Assembly: GCA_914767715.1 (NCBI GenBank)
Contig: OU612070.1
Span: 10,245,501 to 10,309,500, forward strand
Origin: Membranipora membranacea
Taxonomy: Eukaryota; Bryozoa; Gymnolaemata; Cheilostomatida; Membraniporidae
Direction of reading: 5' to 3'
Length of the DNA stretch: 64,000 nt
Position numbers and translations under genes: made by a program. The notes beneath the pieces are model-generated. The model did not search any database, was not told the origin of the DNA, and was given only the letters and a program-made list of their open reading frames with translations. Below, in pieces: positions 49,001 through 62,567 of the stretch. Position 1 is the stretch's first letter. Each line of letters starts with the position of its first letter.

Positions 49001-51000
49001 TTCATCATAGCGATATGCTAAACTACGAGCAGTCAGAGAAGATGCACCTGAAGGCATTATCACTCTATGAGGAGATGTATGGCAAGGAGCAGAATCACGA
49101 TCAAGTTGCCCTAGTCCTGAGTAATTTAGGTGTTCTTCATATTGATACCAAAGACTACAGAAGATCTGAGGATTACAGTAGGAGAGCATTAGAGATGTAC
49201 AGATGTGTGTTTGGAGAGAAAAGTGCGCATGATGATATCATCAGAGTAATGCACAATCTGGGTTCCACATTCAAGCTACAGAAGGATTATACACAAGCAG
49301 AGAAATGGTATAAGAAACCACTGGAGATGCTCACACAACATCACTCCCCCCTCACAGATCACAAAGATATAGCTAATGCTTTACGCATTCTCGGGACCTT
49401 CCATGGGTCTATAAAACAGTACAGTGATGAAAACGACTATCTAATGAAATCGCTGGATATGTACAGACAGATTCATGGAGAGGAGAGTAGTCATGAGGCC
49501 ATTGCTAATGTACTACACCATTTAGGTCTCATGTACGATAACACAAAGGAATACAGTAAGGCCGAGTATTATTATTTACAATCACTTGCAATGTACAGAC
49601 GGATATATGGAGAGGATAGTGATCATGAGGGCATAGCTAGAGTACTAAACAATTTAGGTGACATATACCTAGACACTAAAGAATACAGTAAGGCCGATGA
49701 TTATTATCTACAATCACTCGCAATGTACAGAAAGATACATGGAGAGGACAGTAATCATGAGGACATAGTTAGAGTACTACAAGATCTAGGTAACATGTAC
49801 TACAACACAAAGGAATACACTAAGGCAGAGAATTATATTCTACAATCACTCGCAATGCGCAGAAAGATACATGGGGAGGACAGTAATCACGAGGACATAG
49901 CTAATGTGCTATACAATTTAGGTTTCATGTATGATAACACAAAGGAATACAGTAAGGCCGAGGATTATTATCTACAATCACTCGCAATGCGCAGAAAGAT
50001 ACATGGAGAGGATAGTAATCATGAGGACATAGTTAGAGTACTAAACAATTTAGGTAACATGTACTATAACACAAAGGAATACAGTAAGGCAGAGGATTAT
50101 TATCTACAATCACTCGCAATGTACAGACAGATACATGGAGAGGGCAGTCATCATGAGGACATAGCTAATGTACTATACAACTCAGGTGTCATGTACATAA
50201 ACAAAAAGGAATACAGGAAGGCCGAGAATTATTATCTACAATCACTCGCAATGCGCAGAAAGATGCATGGAGAGGACAGTAATCATGAGAACATAGCTAG
50301 AGTACTAAACAATTTAGGTAACATGTACTATAACACAAAGGAATACAGTAAGGCCGAGAATTATTATCTACAATCACTCGCAATGCGCAGAAAGATACAT
50401 GGAGAGGACAGTAATCATGAGGACATAGTTAGAGTACTACAAGATCTAGGTAACATGTACTATAACACAAAGGAATACAGTAAGGCCGAGGATTATTATC
50501 TGCAATCACTCGCAATGCGCAGAAAGATACATGGAGAGGACAGTAATCATGAGGACATAGTTAGAGTACTAAACAATTTAGGTAACATGTACTATAACAC
50601 AAAGGAATACAGTAAGGCCGAGGATTATTATCTGCAATCACTCGCAATGCGCAGGAAGATACATGGAGAGGACAGTAATCATGAGGACATAGTTAGGGTA
50701 CTAAACAATTTAGGTATCATATATTTAAACACAGAGGAATACAGTAAGGCCGAGGATTATTATCTGCAATCACTCGCAATGTACAGACAGATACATGGCG
50801 AGTACAGCAAACATGAGGACATAGCGGTGGTACTGTATAATATTTATGTGAAACACAAAGCAGCAGGAGAAGTAGATAAAGCTGTAGTCAGATGTAAAGA
50901 AGCCTATATGATGTATAAAGCAGTCCAACCTGATGATGAAGACATTCCCAAGATGAGAGACTTCCTCATCAAACATGGCATCATCAGTAGTAATGAGTAG
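43997..51000 (+). CDS. NTase-TPR repeat protein, copy 2, open to its natural end
   Basis: Exons 43,997-44,158, 44,558-44,650, 45,760-45,911 and 46,519-51,000 join in phases 1, 1 and 0 to give 1,629 visible residues. The 5' start exon is not identified. Order along the protein: a Ser/Gln/Glu-rich leader; a segment ending HWADCVK that runs across the last splice into [13 protein letters not shown]; a (DANT)n acidic linker; a nucleotidyltransferase motif at visible residues about 382-399 ([17 protein letters not shown], with the GS and D-x-E pattern kept, so catalysis is possible); a mixed helical region; degenerate TPRs; ten near-identical 42-residue TPRs (about 49,480-50,790); and a cap ending IKHGIIS. 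The NTase motif is GlnD/DUF294-like and the TPRs kinesin-light-chain-like. Nothing shows the substrate. No signal peptide or membrane span is visible, so it is probably intracellular. Confidence 0.85.
46019..46071. repeat. (TA)n microsatellite in the last intron of NTase-TPR copy 2
   Basis: About 25 uninterrupted TA units. The matching place in copy 1 (about 7,619-7,638) is a short interrupted TATATACATATATATATG, so the run expanded or contracted after duplication. Confidence 0.95.
46567..46903 (+). repeat. 12-bp minisatellite encoding (Asp-Ala-Asn-Thr)n, copy 2
   Basis: The array is longer than in copy 1 and has GCGCC and CAGC variants that change Asp to Gly or Thr to Ser/Ala in places. It stays in frame with the NTase region. 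The length difference from copy 1 is a multiple of three, as expected if protein reading is maintained. Confidence 0.9.
49480..50800 (+). repeat. Coding array of 126-bp TPR units, copy 2
   Basis: Ten consecutive 42-codon units share a consensus of NHEDI[11 protein letters not shown], then [19 protein letters not shown], then a YRQIHGE linker. Several units are nearly identical at the DNA level. The copy-1 array (about 10,980-12,710) has 13 such units in a different order of variants. A degenerate set of related repeats precedes both arrays. Confidence 0.9.
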
Positions 51001-54000
51001 CTACTACATAACTGGCCATAACTGAGCATTACTGAAGATGTGTTGGTCATTACACCCGCTCATTACCTGCTCATTATAACATTAACATTGTTTTATATAA
51101 CCTTTTTGTATAGTCAACAGTCATACAGACAGCTGCTTATTGGAAATCACATTTTTTTCTCACATCTTCTTTAATATGTTTTATCATTCTCTTGTAATAT
51201 TTTTGGAACAGATGTTCCATATCCTTCTGTAATTGTTCCAAGCAAACTTTATATAGTAATGTAAATATCATTTCCTAAATAAATTTTATACATGCAATAG
51301 CATGGAGGCGCCATTCTACCTGTTGACAGATAAGATAACTGAGCTGGCTGTTAACAGTGATCAAAACAGAGAATCGAAATTATCTTTGCTTGATTCTGAT
51401 CCTGAATCAATATATTGATCCCACTAAAGCGTCCCCCTTATGCATGTCTGTTGATTGAAGATATGGTAGCAGTAGTCTAAGTATATGGATTACCTAATGC
51501 GTCATGTAGCATACCAGCACAAATAGTTAGGACTCTGGTTTAATACTCGGTCGGTCGGTAATTGGTGGCCTACAGGCTCAAGCTGCTGACTACATATTAT
51601 GATGTCTGTTCATCCAAATTCTCAGGTAAAGGATTACAACTGACACTTTGATATGAGGAATTTAGAAAGTTTTTGATTTGTCTCCCCTTTGACATTGTGC
51701 AGACACCTCAAGATTGATATAGATACAAAAAGATATCTTATCAGTTCGTTCAGTGACAAGTTGTCATTGATATGAATTCATGGATTATTGGTAAAATACA
51801 CTTATGGTTATATGTGAAGAAATTACATCAGTATGTAACTTTGTGTCAGTTATTGGATATCGCTTAAATTCTGGCAGCATTTAGTTATGCATTTTCTGAC
51901 ATCCTAGTAACAACCTTTAAAAACTCGAAGACCGATCAAAGAAGAGAAATTTTTTCCAGCGATCATACAAAAATTGCCACATGTTTGTTCAAGTTCAGAT
52001 ATGTTCCCCTTTTCCATGAGATATATCATGGGGTCTTGTGTGTTATCCTTTGTATGTAAATGTGTGATTTCTTGTCTCCGTTGTTCCAAAATATGGTCTT
52101 GGTCTGTGTATGCATTGTATATGTATTGTATGCATGTGTATATATTGTATCTGTATTCCAATAAGTATTCCAAGTCATTCCTGCTGAGTCAGAGCTTTTA
52201 AGCAAATGAGGGCAACCAAAAACATCATTATTATGATCTTTTTGAAACATCAGTGTCAGAGAATGTTGGAAGAAAATACATTAAGCTCATACACAGGTCA
52301 ATAACTTGTACTATATATATAGCGGATTGAAGTCGATGGTACTGATAAAATAATCTCCTAATGTGTTCCAAAGGTTGGTTGAGATCAGGGCTTTTATTAT
52401 CAAAATAGCCTTAAGAACAAATCTGCAATTTCTATGTGAGACACAGCACTCTAACCAACCTAAATTCTGGTTAAACAACCAATTGAAATTAACCTCTCTA
52501 TCAGAAAAATAAAAGAATTAACACTCTTTCCCGCTGTCTCTCTCTAGATTAAAAATTGCCATTTATAACCACATAAGAAATGGAAGGAAATTCAAGCTCT
52601 ACAAGAAAAGGTAATAAAGACGGATTCTTCAGTTATGTTTGGTGGAAATTTTTAATGTCAAAATAACTTGTAATCTCCCCTCTATCCACAAATGAAAAAA
52701 TACTCGCAACTATTTTTAACGATTTGTTATTTAGCCCAAGGGTCTATTAAAATAACTACTTACATAGTTATCAACAGACAACGGCGTACGGGTTTTAATT
52801 GAGAGTCTTTTCAACTTAAGAATTTCGGAATCTAAGTTGGTGAGAGTCATCACAATGCTTGTTTCTGCAGTAAGATATCAAAGACCATACCTTTTGTGTC
52901 CACAACAGTCCCTTTTCAATTAAACAAATAATACTTGGGGCAAATATAACTTACTTACTTACTGGGACTATAAAAATGGCTAAATAGGGAGGCCATCTAG
53001 TATATGGTGCCATAGCCTCAATGTTCAACAGATCTTTGCACAGCCTAGTTTCACTCAGCAATACAACAGTGAACAGTTTCACTTCCAGTGAAACTGAAAA
53101 TACACACTTTGAATGAGACTGTACTTTTCTCTTTAATACTTTTATTGACATCATAATCTTTTTCAGCAAGAACATGCTTTTCGTTATGGGCTATTAACAT
53201 TACCTGCTGTTTTCCGATTGAGATGTGGAAGTTATTCCTGTTGTTATCATATTCAAAGTACAATTAATGTTGATAAGCTACCTTCACATTTAGTAGGTGC
53301 TGATTATTGGATAAATGCACCAACCTATATTATCTTTGAGTAAGCGTAAAAATCAGGAGTTGCCCCATCTCAATAACAGAGGATATAACTCCTGTCATCT
53401 TATATTTCGATCCGTAGCATCGTTTTCAAGATTTTGGTTTGGCCCACAAGCTATGTTTTCTGGGTTGGTCTGTTGAACTGTACGAAGACAGTGTACCATT
53501 GGATGAAATTCCAAAGATTCATTCACTACCGTACGAAGGACATTCCTCGCTGAGGGTTGAAAAGGCTCAATGCCAATTAATAATCAGAGAAAAATCTCTG
53601 CATCTACTGAGAAAATAGTCCTTTATGTTTCAGCTGTAGAACTCTACCTGAACACAGATCAGTCATATGTTATATAAAGCCCCTTAATCGCTGGCTATCC
53701 GATTCAGGTTTACATACTATGGAACACCAGGACTGGGCTCTGATACCCACTCAGACTTTCTCAACCTCTGGTGAACCATGTTGGGTGTTGTCCCTCCTAT
53801 ACCACTCAATTACATAGCGGTGAGGGATTTTGCACAAAAAGAGAGTCTCATTACCTAACGTTACCTTACCTTACAATAATCCATTCGTTTGAGTATAGCC
53901 TTGATTTCCACTTCCTACATTAGTAGAAATACTTATGGCTGTGTACTTTTGATAAATGTTATTAGTGATCAGTGGCCAAGTCTGCAAACTGATCCTTGAT

Positions 54001-54229
54001 AATAACAGTGGCTAGAGAATTTATTTGCTCTACAGCCAAACCATTTTAAATATATATGTATCATAATAAGACAGCACCATAGTAATCAAGGCGATAGAAA
54101 TTACAGGTTTCCTCTGTGATTAAGTACAAAGTGTATGATAACAATCAATCAATCAATCAATCAAGCTCTGTATTACGATATCTATGGCTTAATGTTATTA
54201 GTTTGGTTGAGTGACCCAAAGGGGCATAA
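51001..54229. other. Intergenic region between TPR and LRR genes, copy 2
   Basis: It starts with the TPR 3' untranslated region (poly(A) signal AATAAA at 51,278-51,283). AT-rich sequence follows, partly alignable with 12,889-16,440, with many indels, and lacking the 702-bp palindromic element. A (CAAT)n run lies near 54,144-54,165. No gene was recognised. Confidence 0.55.
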
Positions 54230-55285
54230 TTTGGTGGTTGTACAGTACCACTGATAAGTTATAAATCCTCATCTGAAATATTTATCGTCATGGAAATCAC
54301 CAGCGTTTACCAGTTCTGATGACAAGAGACGGCCAAGAGGGAAGATGAGTTAATGGAGCGTGACAGTTTGTGATGATAAACATCAGATTGGAAAAGAGTT
54401 ATGAGACAAACGCAATCGAAGAGGTTAGTACAACTCTCAGTTTCTCCCCAATCAGACAGTCTATATCAGTCATCAGTATATTGAAGGAGATAGAATTCCA
54501 ATTAGCGATTATTAAGAGCAACCTGGCAGCTGTATATCTAGTTAGGATCAGATTAAGGTAAGTTTGACCTCAGGCAATATCTCTTGTCGCATGTTTATCT
54601 GAAGTCAAACGTTATATGGTGTTGGCCATGGGGAGAAGACAAGATTCAAGCTAGTCTGATGTAATTTCATATTTTATCTCATGTCGGGAGGCTTTCATTG
54701 AAATATTTCAGTTGAAGTCGGGTCTTTCAGGTTTTTTCAAACTTTCTTTATATTAAAAACCTTTTCAAAATTCCAAATTGTAATGTGATACAATACTGAA
54801 CAATCCCTCACTTCTATATAACCTGTTTTCTGTTCAGTCAATAAGTAAGACACATCTTTAGGCAAACAAACCACTGTCACTCCTTAGGGAACTTTAAAAA
54901 TATTGGATACAAAGTGGGAGTAGATCGATAGCGTAAACCTCCCTCACACATAAAAACAATCCCACGTAACTTCAGCCCCTCGAACGGAGCAACAGGTTAT
55001 GTTACACATTAGCCTCAATTGTCAAACACGAATGATGCAATACAACCACTTTTTAGCGTATTCATACATTGATAATGTTTGTTATCTGATGGCCAAGACT
55101 TTGTTGCTTAAATTCCAACAACTCAAAATAAAAGGCTGCGTCTTATGTCTATACAAATAGTGAAAAGTAAAAGCCACTTTAACTATTATCAATTATCATC
55201 TTAAGAGGCGACAAAAGAATTGCTATGCAGCATCTATCTATAGTGGGATGTGATAGCCAAGTAGCGGGTGACTCAATCAATGATT
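54230..55285. repeat. Upstream region of LRR gene, member of a three-copy segment (copy 2)
   Basis: Matches 2,838-3,884 and 16,449-17,505. It contains an open frame of 63 codons (54,370-54,561) that runs into a strong donor (TTAAG then GTAAGT after 54,557), a possible 5' untranslated exon of the LRR gene. The frame is also open at 2,976-3,167 but broken near 16,600-16,770. Confidence 0.6.
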
Positions 55286-55486
55286 CAAGATTTTGACACC
55301 ATTGTCAAATATTTTACTTATCTTCCAACTTCTGTGTTGTAGAGAGTTCATAACATAAACAACATCACAGAGGGAAACATCGAACAACACACGCAACACA
55401 TCAGACGCTTGGTGAAACTTTACGGAAATAAATAGACCTTTACCAGACAAATACCACTAGATCCCAAGGATTTTATTGATACTACT

Positions 55487-58400
55487 ATGATTATTAGGTC
55501 GATATTACTACTGCTAGGACTGCAGCTGTCCCAACAGGTCGTAAGGATTAATGGTCAGACTGTACCGCAGTGTTTTAGAGATGCAGTAAGTACAGGGAAT
55601 ATAGAATGCACAAACACGGATTTAACTTCTGTCAACGCAAACACTCTCTCAACTATAGCTGGACTTGATATATCGCAGGTAACAATAACTAACTTTCATC
55701 TTTTTTAGCCCATAAATCAGCCTTCCTCTGCCTTTTATTAGAAAAACGAAGAGTATGTACCATCATATAATTCCGGATTGAATTAAGTGAATCGAGATTG
55801 TAAGTATAATTTCAAAAAGCATGATATACACCTGAACCTATGATGCTATGCGGTGTCCAGTCACCAAAAACCTAGGAGTGAATCAGAGGGAGTTATTTGA
55901 CCTGCCACAGTTAATTAATAGTACCTGGTTAAATGTGATTTGCAACATTGACAACCATCTTGCTGTGCGTGACATTGTTTTCTATACTGAGTGTGTGCGC
56001 CGCCGCTAGTTTACTAATGTTATATGTGGTTGTTGCTTGGTTTGAGCCACAGATATCTGCTGAATAATACAACCAAGCTTGTACTTCTTGTGAGGAATGG
56101 ATGGCTAGCAAATCCTCTTCGAGTCCAAGTCCATATTCCTAACGCTGATCTTTAGGGGGTCCCTCTTTACTCTAACTGTAGTCCCTTGTGCTCCTCACTT
56201 GGATGTGCTCGCTTCACTATGTTTAAGATCAATTTTTCAAGAGGAACATCTCAAATCAGATCTTAACCCAACAAGGCGAATTTGCTTACAAAAAATTAGA
56301 GCTCTGAGACATACAAGATTACACGTCATGTTTGAATAGTCTCACAATGTGTCACTAGCATCTGAATCTAGGCCAGGATTTGCATTCTGATATGAAAAAA
56401 GGTTATCCATCAATTTCCAATCAGGTCCATTATATTTGACAGGTAAGGAAAGTCTTCTTGACAAACTGTACAATGAGTGACCTCAGCTTTCTGAATACAG
56501 AGTACGTCAGTAGCCTGCAATTTCTCAATCTAGAAAATAACCGAGGACTGGCATCCGGCCACCTGGCAGCACTGGTCCCCTATGTTTCACGTTTGATCCA
56601 AGACTTGACCATTAAGAACAATGCAGGACTCCGCTCAATAGATCAGTTGCTGCCTAGTACAACCGATAATGGGTAAAGAGACACACAATATGGATAACTA
56701 ACTTCGAACTGAAAACAACTAAAATCTAACATAGTTTGAGAAATTTTTATTGCTTGCAACCCTTGATTTGATAGGTCTGATTGACTATTCGAATTCAAAC
56801 GACTATTGAAAAGCTTTATAATTGTTACTTTGTTGGATTATAAACATGATAAGTATTGTAAACATTAGAGGAGACAAAACCATAACTGGAATTTCCAAAA
56901 AGTGCATCATGGGAAGGTTGGTTTCTCAAAGAAGTATCTTATTTTGTAGCGCCTGGAAAAACTTGAACAAACTGAGAGTGACCAAACAATCTTTATCTAC
57001 AGTGAACAGGCAAATGTTCAAACAGATGAATGTTGTGGAGGAGCTTGATCTTAGTGACAATAGGCTAGAGGCACTGGACTTCAGTTTACACAACAACGTT
57101 GGCGTTCTGAAAAAAATTATGCTGAATGAAAACTTGCTGGCAAGATTAGACGGGCTGCAAGAGTTTACAGGACTCCAAGAGCTAGATCTGGCTTATAATG
57201 CCCTGACTGATGTCAGCAATTTTGCAAATGCACAGCTGCAGACTGGTAACTTGAAGGTTCTAGACCTGTCCAACAACAAACTAACGTCATTCAACTTGAT
57301 CGAATCCACGGGTGCTGCTGCTTCCACACTGGATCTTAACCTGAAGGACAATGAGATTACCACTATAGCCAACCTTGGCATCAGGTAACCCAGACAATCA
57401 TACAAAATGTATCAAAGAACTCAGTCTAAATCTGCTAGTCAAATCTAGTTTAATTGTTCTTAAAAGTCAGCGTAAATCTTCTAGTCTAAATGATTCAGAT
57501 CTTGGGTATTGTGTACATATAGGCGTCATTATAGTCGATATACCTACCATCAGTACAGTACAGTAGTACAAAGATAAGAAATCTTAAAGACATAGATCAT
57601 AAACAGGATGATGGTATTCACACTCAAATTTTGGCAGCTTTCGGATGTTTTGGGACTTGATTAGTGCGTCTAAAGTATTACTGTAATACTGTAAATATTA
57701 AAACGAATAGTTTATATTCATGATGGAGTGAACCTGAACTTTATTTATAGCCTCGACAAAACAGATAAGCCTGAAATATCTTTGTCATCTTGCCAAGACC
57801 TGAAGGGGTATATTACATTTCTCTAGTCTAGGTCTCATTTCCATCGTCTGCACTGCCAGCTGGCGCGATGAGAATCAGCGAATTTAATATGAAGTTGCTT
57901 CACAAAATGACAGTTTTGAACCAATGATTTCACTAGAATGATATCATTGATAACAAGCAGTCAACCAAGGGTTTTGAATAATTTACAGTGGTAGTTATAA
58001 CAATTAATATCTGGACTTTTTTACAGCGCGGCAAGAGATGTGCAAGAAATCGATTTGTCTGGTAACAAGGAGTTGGTGGTTGAGGAGGAAACCTTTAGCG
58101 GTCTCAGTAAACTAAAGATATTACAGCTAAACGACTGCGGGTTAAAAAAGGTCGGTAGATATACACCAGGACCGTAGTTCAAGGGGAGGCATCGGTGCTC
58201 TGCTTTCCCTAGAATGCGCAATAGAGTGGCCTAAAAATGCTATAATTGAATATTCCATATCAGAATCAGCTCATTTGGGACTTCCATTTGCTATTTATAT
58301 GCCTTAGATTGCTTGGGGAGGAGCTTACAACACCCCTCCTGGTGATGCTTTGGTCTCGCTCGGACTTTTGCCTCCCCTACTTTTCTTTCTAAACTATGGT

Positions 58401-61400
58401 TCTGTACACGGAGCTTAGGTGGCTGAGCCTCCCCCAACTACAATGATATTGTTAGTCTTAGTTAGTCTCTGATGTAAGATTAAGCTGCAATTCACAAGCT
58501 GATAAAGGGTTTGGTATTTAACCAAACTCAGTAGCAGATCTTTGTTTCCTGGGGGGTCTTTCAATTAGAAACAGCCAAAATCGCAATCTTATCGCTCACT
58601 CACTGAGTGAGCGATACCTGCTAGGGGGCTCTCTTTCAGATCGCCCAGTCACTTGATGGAACTATATACATTCTGAGTGAGCGATTTGGGAGCGATTTTC
58701 TGTAATTGAAATACCAAGTGAGTGATAATTTTGAGCGATGTGATAGTGATGTGATAGTGATAACTTGCTTTAGTAAAGGATCACTCTTTCTAATTGAAAG
58801 ACCCCCCTGGTTGGCTATGGTAGTCAGTTCTTATCAGGAAGTACTTCCATATTGAGGAATGCACGGCAACGTACTACTGACATTTCAGGTGCTGATGAGA
58901 ACTGGTAGCGAAATTATGACAGTAGGGGACAAGACATTTGGTGCTATTCACCTAGAAAAAACCTGTCTTTGATGTGTGGTAGATACTAATTTCATTAACT
59001 GAACTGATGTTCAATCTCCATTCAAATTGGTGACCAATTTTATGAGAGGGACGTTAATTGTTGATGTCATCTTGGACATCATCGTGAATTACCCTCTGGT
59101 CGCCAGTGGTCGGAGTCAGAACAGAATGAGCAGGTTGTGTGTGTCATTTCCAATTACAAATGGAGTTAACCAATGGCTAATTATGGGGGAATTAAGTTGA
59201 GAAATCATCGTGATGCCCATCAAACAGATTAACTACTCAATTAATACAGCAATAAGGAATATTATACAGTAGCAAGATATTCATTATAGTTGATTATAAA
59301 AGTTGGGATTGAAAGTTTATCAATCCCATAATGCATCAATTTGCAATAGCACTGCCCCAGTAAGACAACGATCCTTCTCTGCCTAAAAGTCAGTTCCAGC
59401 TACTTTCATATAAAAAGATTGACTGCCAGTGCAGAATAGTGAACACCACTTTGATGGTGAATAAGATACTCTGTCTCCAAACCTTTATTTTCTTTCCTCA
59501 AAAACCTGCTTTGCTGAGTAATGACTGATCTTGCAGTAACAGCTTCCTGAAGTTATAGATAGGTATCTTCAGGTGTATAGATTTTTACTATTTTACAGAT
59601 CACCACCCACATGCAAAACCTGCCTGAACTCCACACACTGGGGTTGGCCAGGAATTCCATAGATGAGATTTCAGTTGATGCCTTCATACGAACAAAGAAG
59701 CTGTCGGTGTTGCAGCTGCAAGACAATGACCTTGCAGAGGTCGATTTTCTGACCAGTAATGAAGAGGAGCAGCCTGAACTTATGGACCTGGATCTGAGTA
59801 ACAATCAGCTGGAAAACCTTAAAAACTTTGTATCTACTCCTAAGCTATATAAGCTCAAGATTGATGGCAGTAACCAGAAAAACACGTAAGTTAATCTGCT
59901 GATTCATTCCAGTCTTGTTAGAATCTATCCCAATTTACAGCCTTGTAATAATCGTCGACCAGTAATAAATCTCAATGCAAGTTTTATCGGCCATTAGAAG
60001 TAGTAGTAGCAGTACCTTTATGTTGAAACTATGCTCTGTAAATTTCAGATTCCGGGAACTTAGTTCTTGCAATGTGTTCAATGAGCTGCCGCAAACTCTT
60101 CGAATCGTCTGTGCTCGATCCATTCTCGAGTCCACCTTGAAAAGCTGCCAGTTCAGAACATTTCTAGATCTTCTCAAGGCTAGCAATGTAAGTAAGCTTC
60201 ATGTTTTCCTAAATTCATATTAGATAAAATGTCTAGACTAATTATATATGAGGTAACAATATTACATTGATTTTTTTTAAGCCTTATAAGTTGTTATGAT
60301 GATTGGCGACTAAAATTTGAAATCAATGATAGCTTTTTCAAGGATAAGTAGAGAAGGTTCTGATACTTCAATCCCAGCATGCATCCACCCTTCAGAAACG
60401 AAAAATGATCGCTTCGTCCCCTCTTATAAATAACATTATGACTTCTTGTGCCTTTCTTACATTGTAGAATATAATATTCAACAATGATGTGTGCTGTGAC
60501 CGGGCGTGTGATGCAGGGCCCAACACAGCCAGTAGCTACCCAGAAGCCATCACCTGCCCAACAAGGGAAATTGTGTGTGATGGAAGCCCTGTAAACCCAG
60601 GTAAAGATTGTAGAAAGTTCTAGAACTAGATTCTTTATTAGTTACAAGGTCACTTCATTTGTCAAACAGTGCCAACTCTGATTCAATTCTGTTACTCAAA
60701 TCAAACATCCTTCAATATTACAAATAATAAAACTATGTACAAAAATCTAATATTCTCATGCATTCCAAGAACACCCCCACTCTCTTAATCTTCCACAGAG
60801 ATACCTTTCTGATTAGCCTCCGTTTTATTCAAAGTTTTTATATATATACAGGTGGTACTGAACGACCCCCTAACCCAGGAACACCAGATGGGAGTAAGGG
60901 TAATGAGCTAACCACAGAAAGACCAGAGTTCAGACGGCTACATGACTCAGAGATTGTAAGTAACTTCTGTGTGTCATTACGTGCCACAATTTGGATTCTC
61001 TTAGTTTCTGACCTGATTACCACTGCTCAGGCCCGTAGTTCTAGGGGAGGCAGAGAGGCACATCCTCCCCTAGAAAGCTAAATACATTTGCTTAAAAATC
61101 AGAATCAGCTCATCTGGGACTTCCATTTGCTAATGACATGCCTTAAATTGCTTATGGAAACGTTCCTGGTGAAGATTCGGACTCGCCTCAAACTTTTGCA
61201 TCCCCTACCATTTTTACTATACTACGGCCCTGCTGCTTTGTGCCTGTGAGTCACCTGTATCACTAGGAGCTCTACCTCACTAGCCATGTGATCAATCATC
61301 ATAATATTATCGGCGATTGCAGATTGAGTTCAACACTGCAATCCTCTTTTTACAGATTGTAATGGCAGTTGGATACCTTCTGGCGTTCATATTCTTGATA

Positions 61401-61989
61401 ATGGTGATTATTTTGATCATGAGACAGTATAGATCTTACGACAAATGGTTGGAGGATTACAGATCCACAGGACATGAAATGGCAAATATGCATTCACAGT
61501 AAGTTCCATATTACTCTTTTCTCCGTTGGATAATGATTTAGCTTTCCAACTTGCAGGGACAGGAATTTAAGCTCTGAGTTTTTGTCAAGGTATAAGTCCG
61601 AACTTGCCAAAAATATAGTCATTTCCAAAAATGCATTTAATATCCTCGATACTTTTAACACCAGGCAGCAATTTTAAATCAGCATCTTATCTTGCTTTAG
61701 CACCAGAAGAAGCCATGATACTCTTGACTCAGTCGATGGAAAGCTGACAAAGCGTGGCAGCCAAAACATGAGCATGGGTACTCTGTCAAGAGGTTTACCA
61801 GCTGCCAACAAATCTCTTGATAACATCAGTATGGTCAGCGGGTTTAGTCAGTACAGTGCGTCTGGGGTTGGAAAGAGTACATTCCGAGGAAGAAAGAAGT
61901 TTAATTATACTGGCTCAATAGATCTTGATCGACCAGAGAACGGCACAAGATATGTCAATCCGTCCACTTCAGCCCACTCTACACCGTGA
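55487..61989 (+). CDS. LRR single-pass transmembrane receptor-like protein, intact copy
   Basis: Ten exons join in frame: 55,487-55,678, 56,443-56,672, 56,950-57,384, 58,027-58,150, 59,599-59,885, 60,049-60,187, 60,468-60,600, 60,852-60,955, 61,356-61,498 and 61,701-61,989. They give 691 residues. The ATG at 55,487 follows an in-frame TAG with no other ATG between. Residues 1-23 are a signal peptide. LRRs fill about 60-400, with motifs such as VVEELDLSDNRLEALD, LQELDLAYNALTD, LKVLDLSNNKLTSF, LMDLDLSNNQLENL. A Cys-containing membrane-proximal part (VCCDRACD, TCPTREIVCDG) and a Pro/Thr stalk lead to a membrane span at about 549-570. A Ser-rich tail of about 120 residues follows. This is a type I surface protein, and the ligand is unknown. 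GTGAGT overlaps the stop codon (CCGTGA), so a longer spliced tail cannot be excluded. Orthology to a named LRR receptor is not claimed. Confidence 0.88.
58167..58404. mobile_element. MITE family A in LRR intron 4, copy 2
   Basis: Begins CAGGACCGTAGTTCAAGGGG and ends ACTATGGTTCTG, flanked by TACAC at 58,162-58,166 and 58,405-58,409. It is the partner of 20,381-20,618. Confidence 0.82.
58553..58805. mobile_element. MITE family B in LRR intron 4, copy 2 only
   Basis: 253 bp with ends GGGGTCTTTCAATTAGAAAC and TTTCTAATTGAAAGACCCC, an almost perfect inverted repeat. It is flanked by CCTGG (58,548-58,552 and 58,806-58,810). Copy 1 has the empty site TTTCCTGGTTGG near 20,760, so this insertion followed the duplication. 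The interior carries repeated GAGTGAGCGAT and GTGATAGTGAT motifs. Confidence 0.88.
61028..61232. mobile_element. MITE family A in LRR intron 8, copy 2
   Basis: Begins CAGGCCCGTAGTTCTAGGGG and ends TACTACGGCCCTG, with CTGCT duplicates at 61,023-61,027 and 61,233-61,237. It is the partner of 22,357-22,561 and predates the duplication. Confidence 0.82.
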
Positions 61990-62567
61990 GTAAAACTCTT
62001 TTTGTTTTTGCACTTTTGCGGGCTCCCAAACATTATGACGAATGACTGTTAAGATGTAAATAATAACAACCACAAATCCTGTCATAGGACTTTAGAGTTA
62101 TCTCCCCGTTAATAGTAGTAGGACAACTCTTATTAACCTGTGCCTCATCTTAGTTTTAGTTTAAACTCTATATCATTTTTATATTCTAACAAATAGTAGA
62201 AAACCTTGACATGATACATACAAATAGATGAGATTTATAGTGTTAGTTTAAACTCCATTATTGTTTTATACTTCCTTCTGGTTCTGGCTTCTGAGATGAT
62301 AACATTAAATACTTGTTCCTCCAATTATATTTCCTGATTATTCCACTATGCACCTGATATGGCACACTCCCAATCAACAATGACATTAATATAATATCTA
62401 ACCATGATCAAGACATACTACAATGAATAACATTTAAAAACTGAGATTACAAGTCCCTTCCCGGGCAAATGTAAATACTCTACTATCTATTGTTACTGTA
62501 TTATTATTAAACCTTGTAGAAAACAGCGACTTAATCCAACGCATCTGCAGAAGACTCTCCCACAGCT

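Noticed and set aside
55929-56111. Minus-strand frame in LRR intron 1, also at 18,134-18,331
   Set aside because: Lies in an intron and the C-terminal part is shifted between copies by an indel. It is better explained as intronic sequence.
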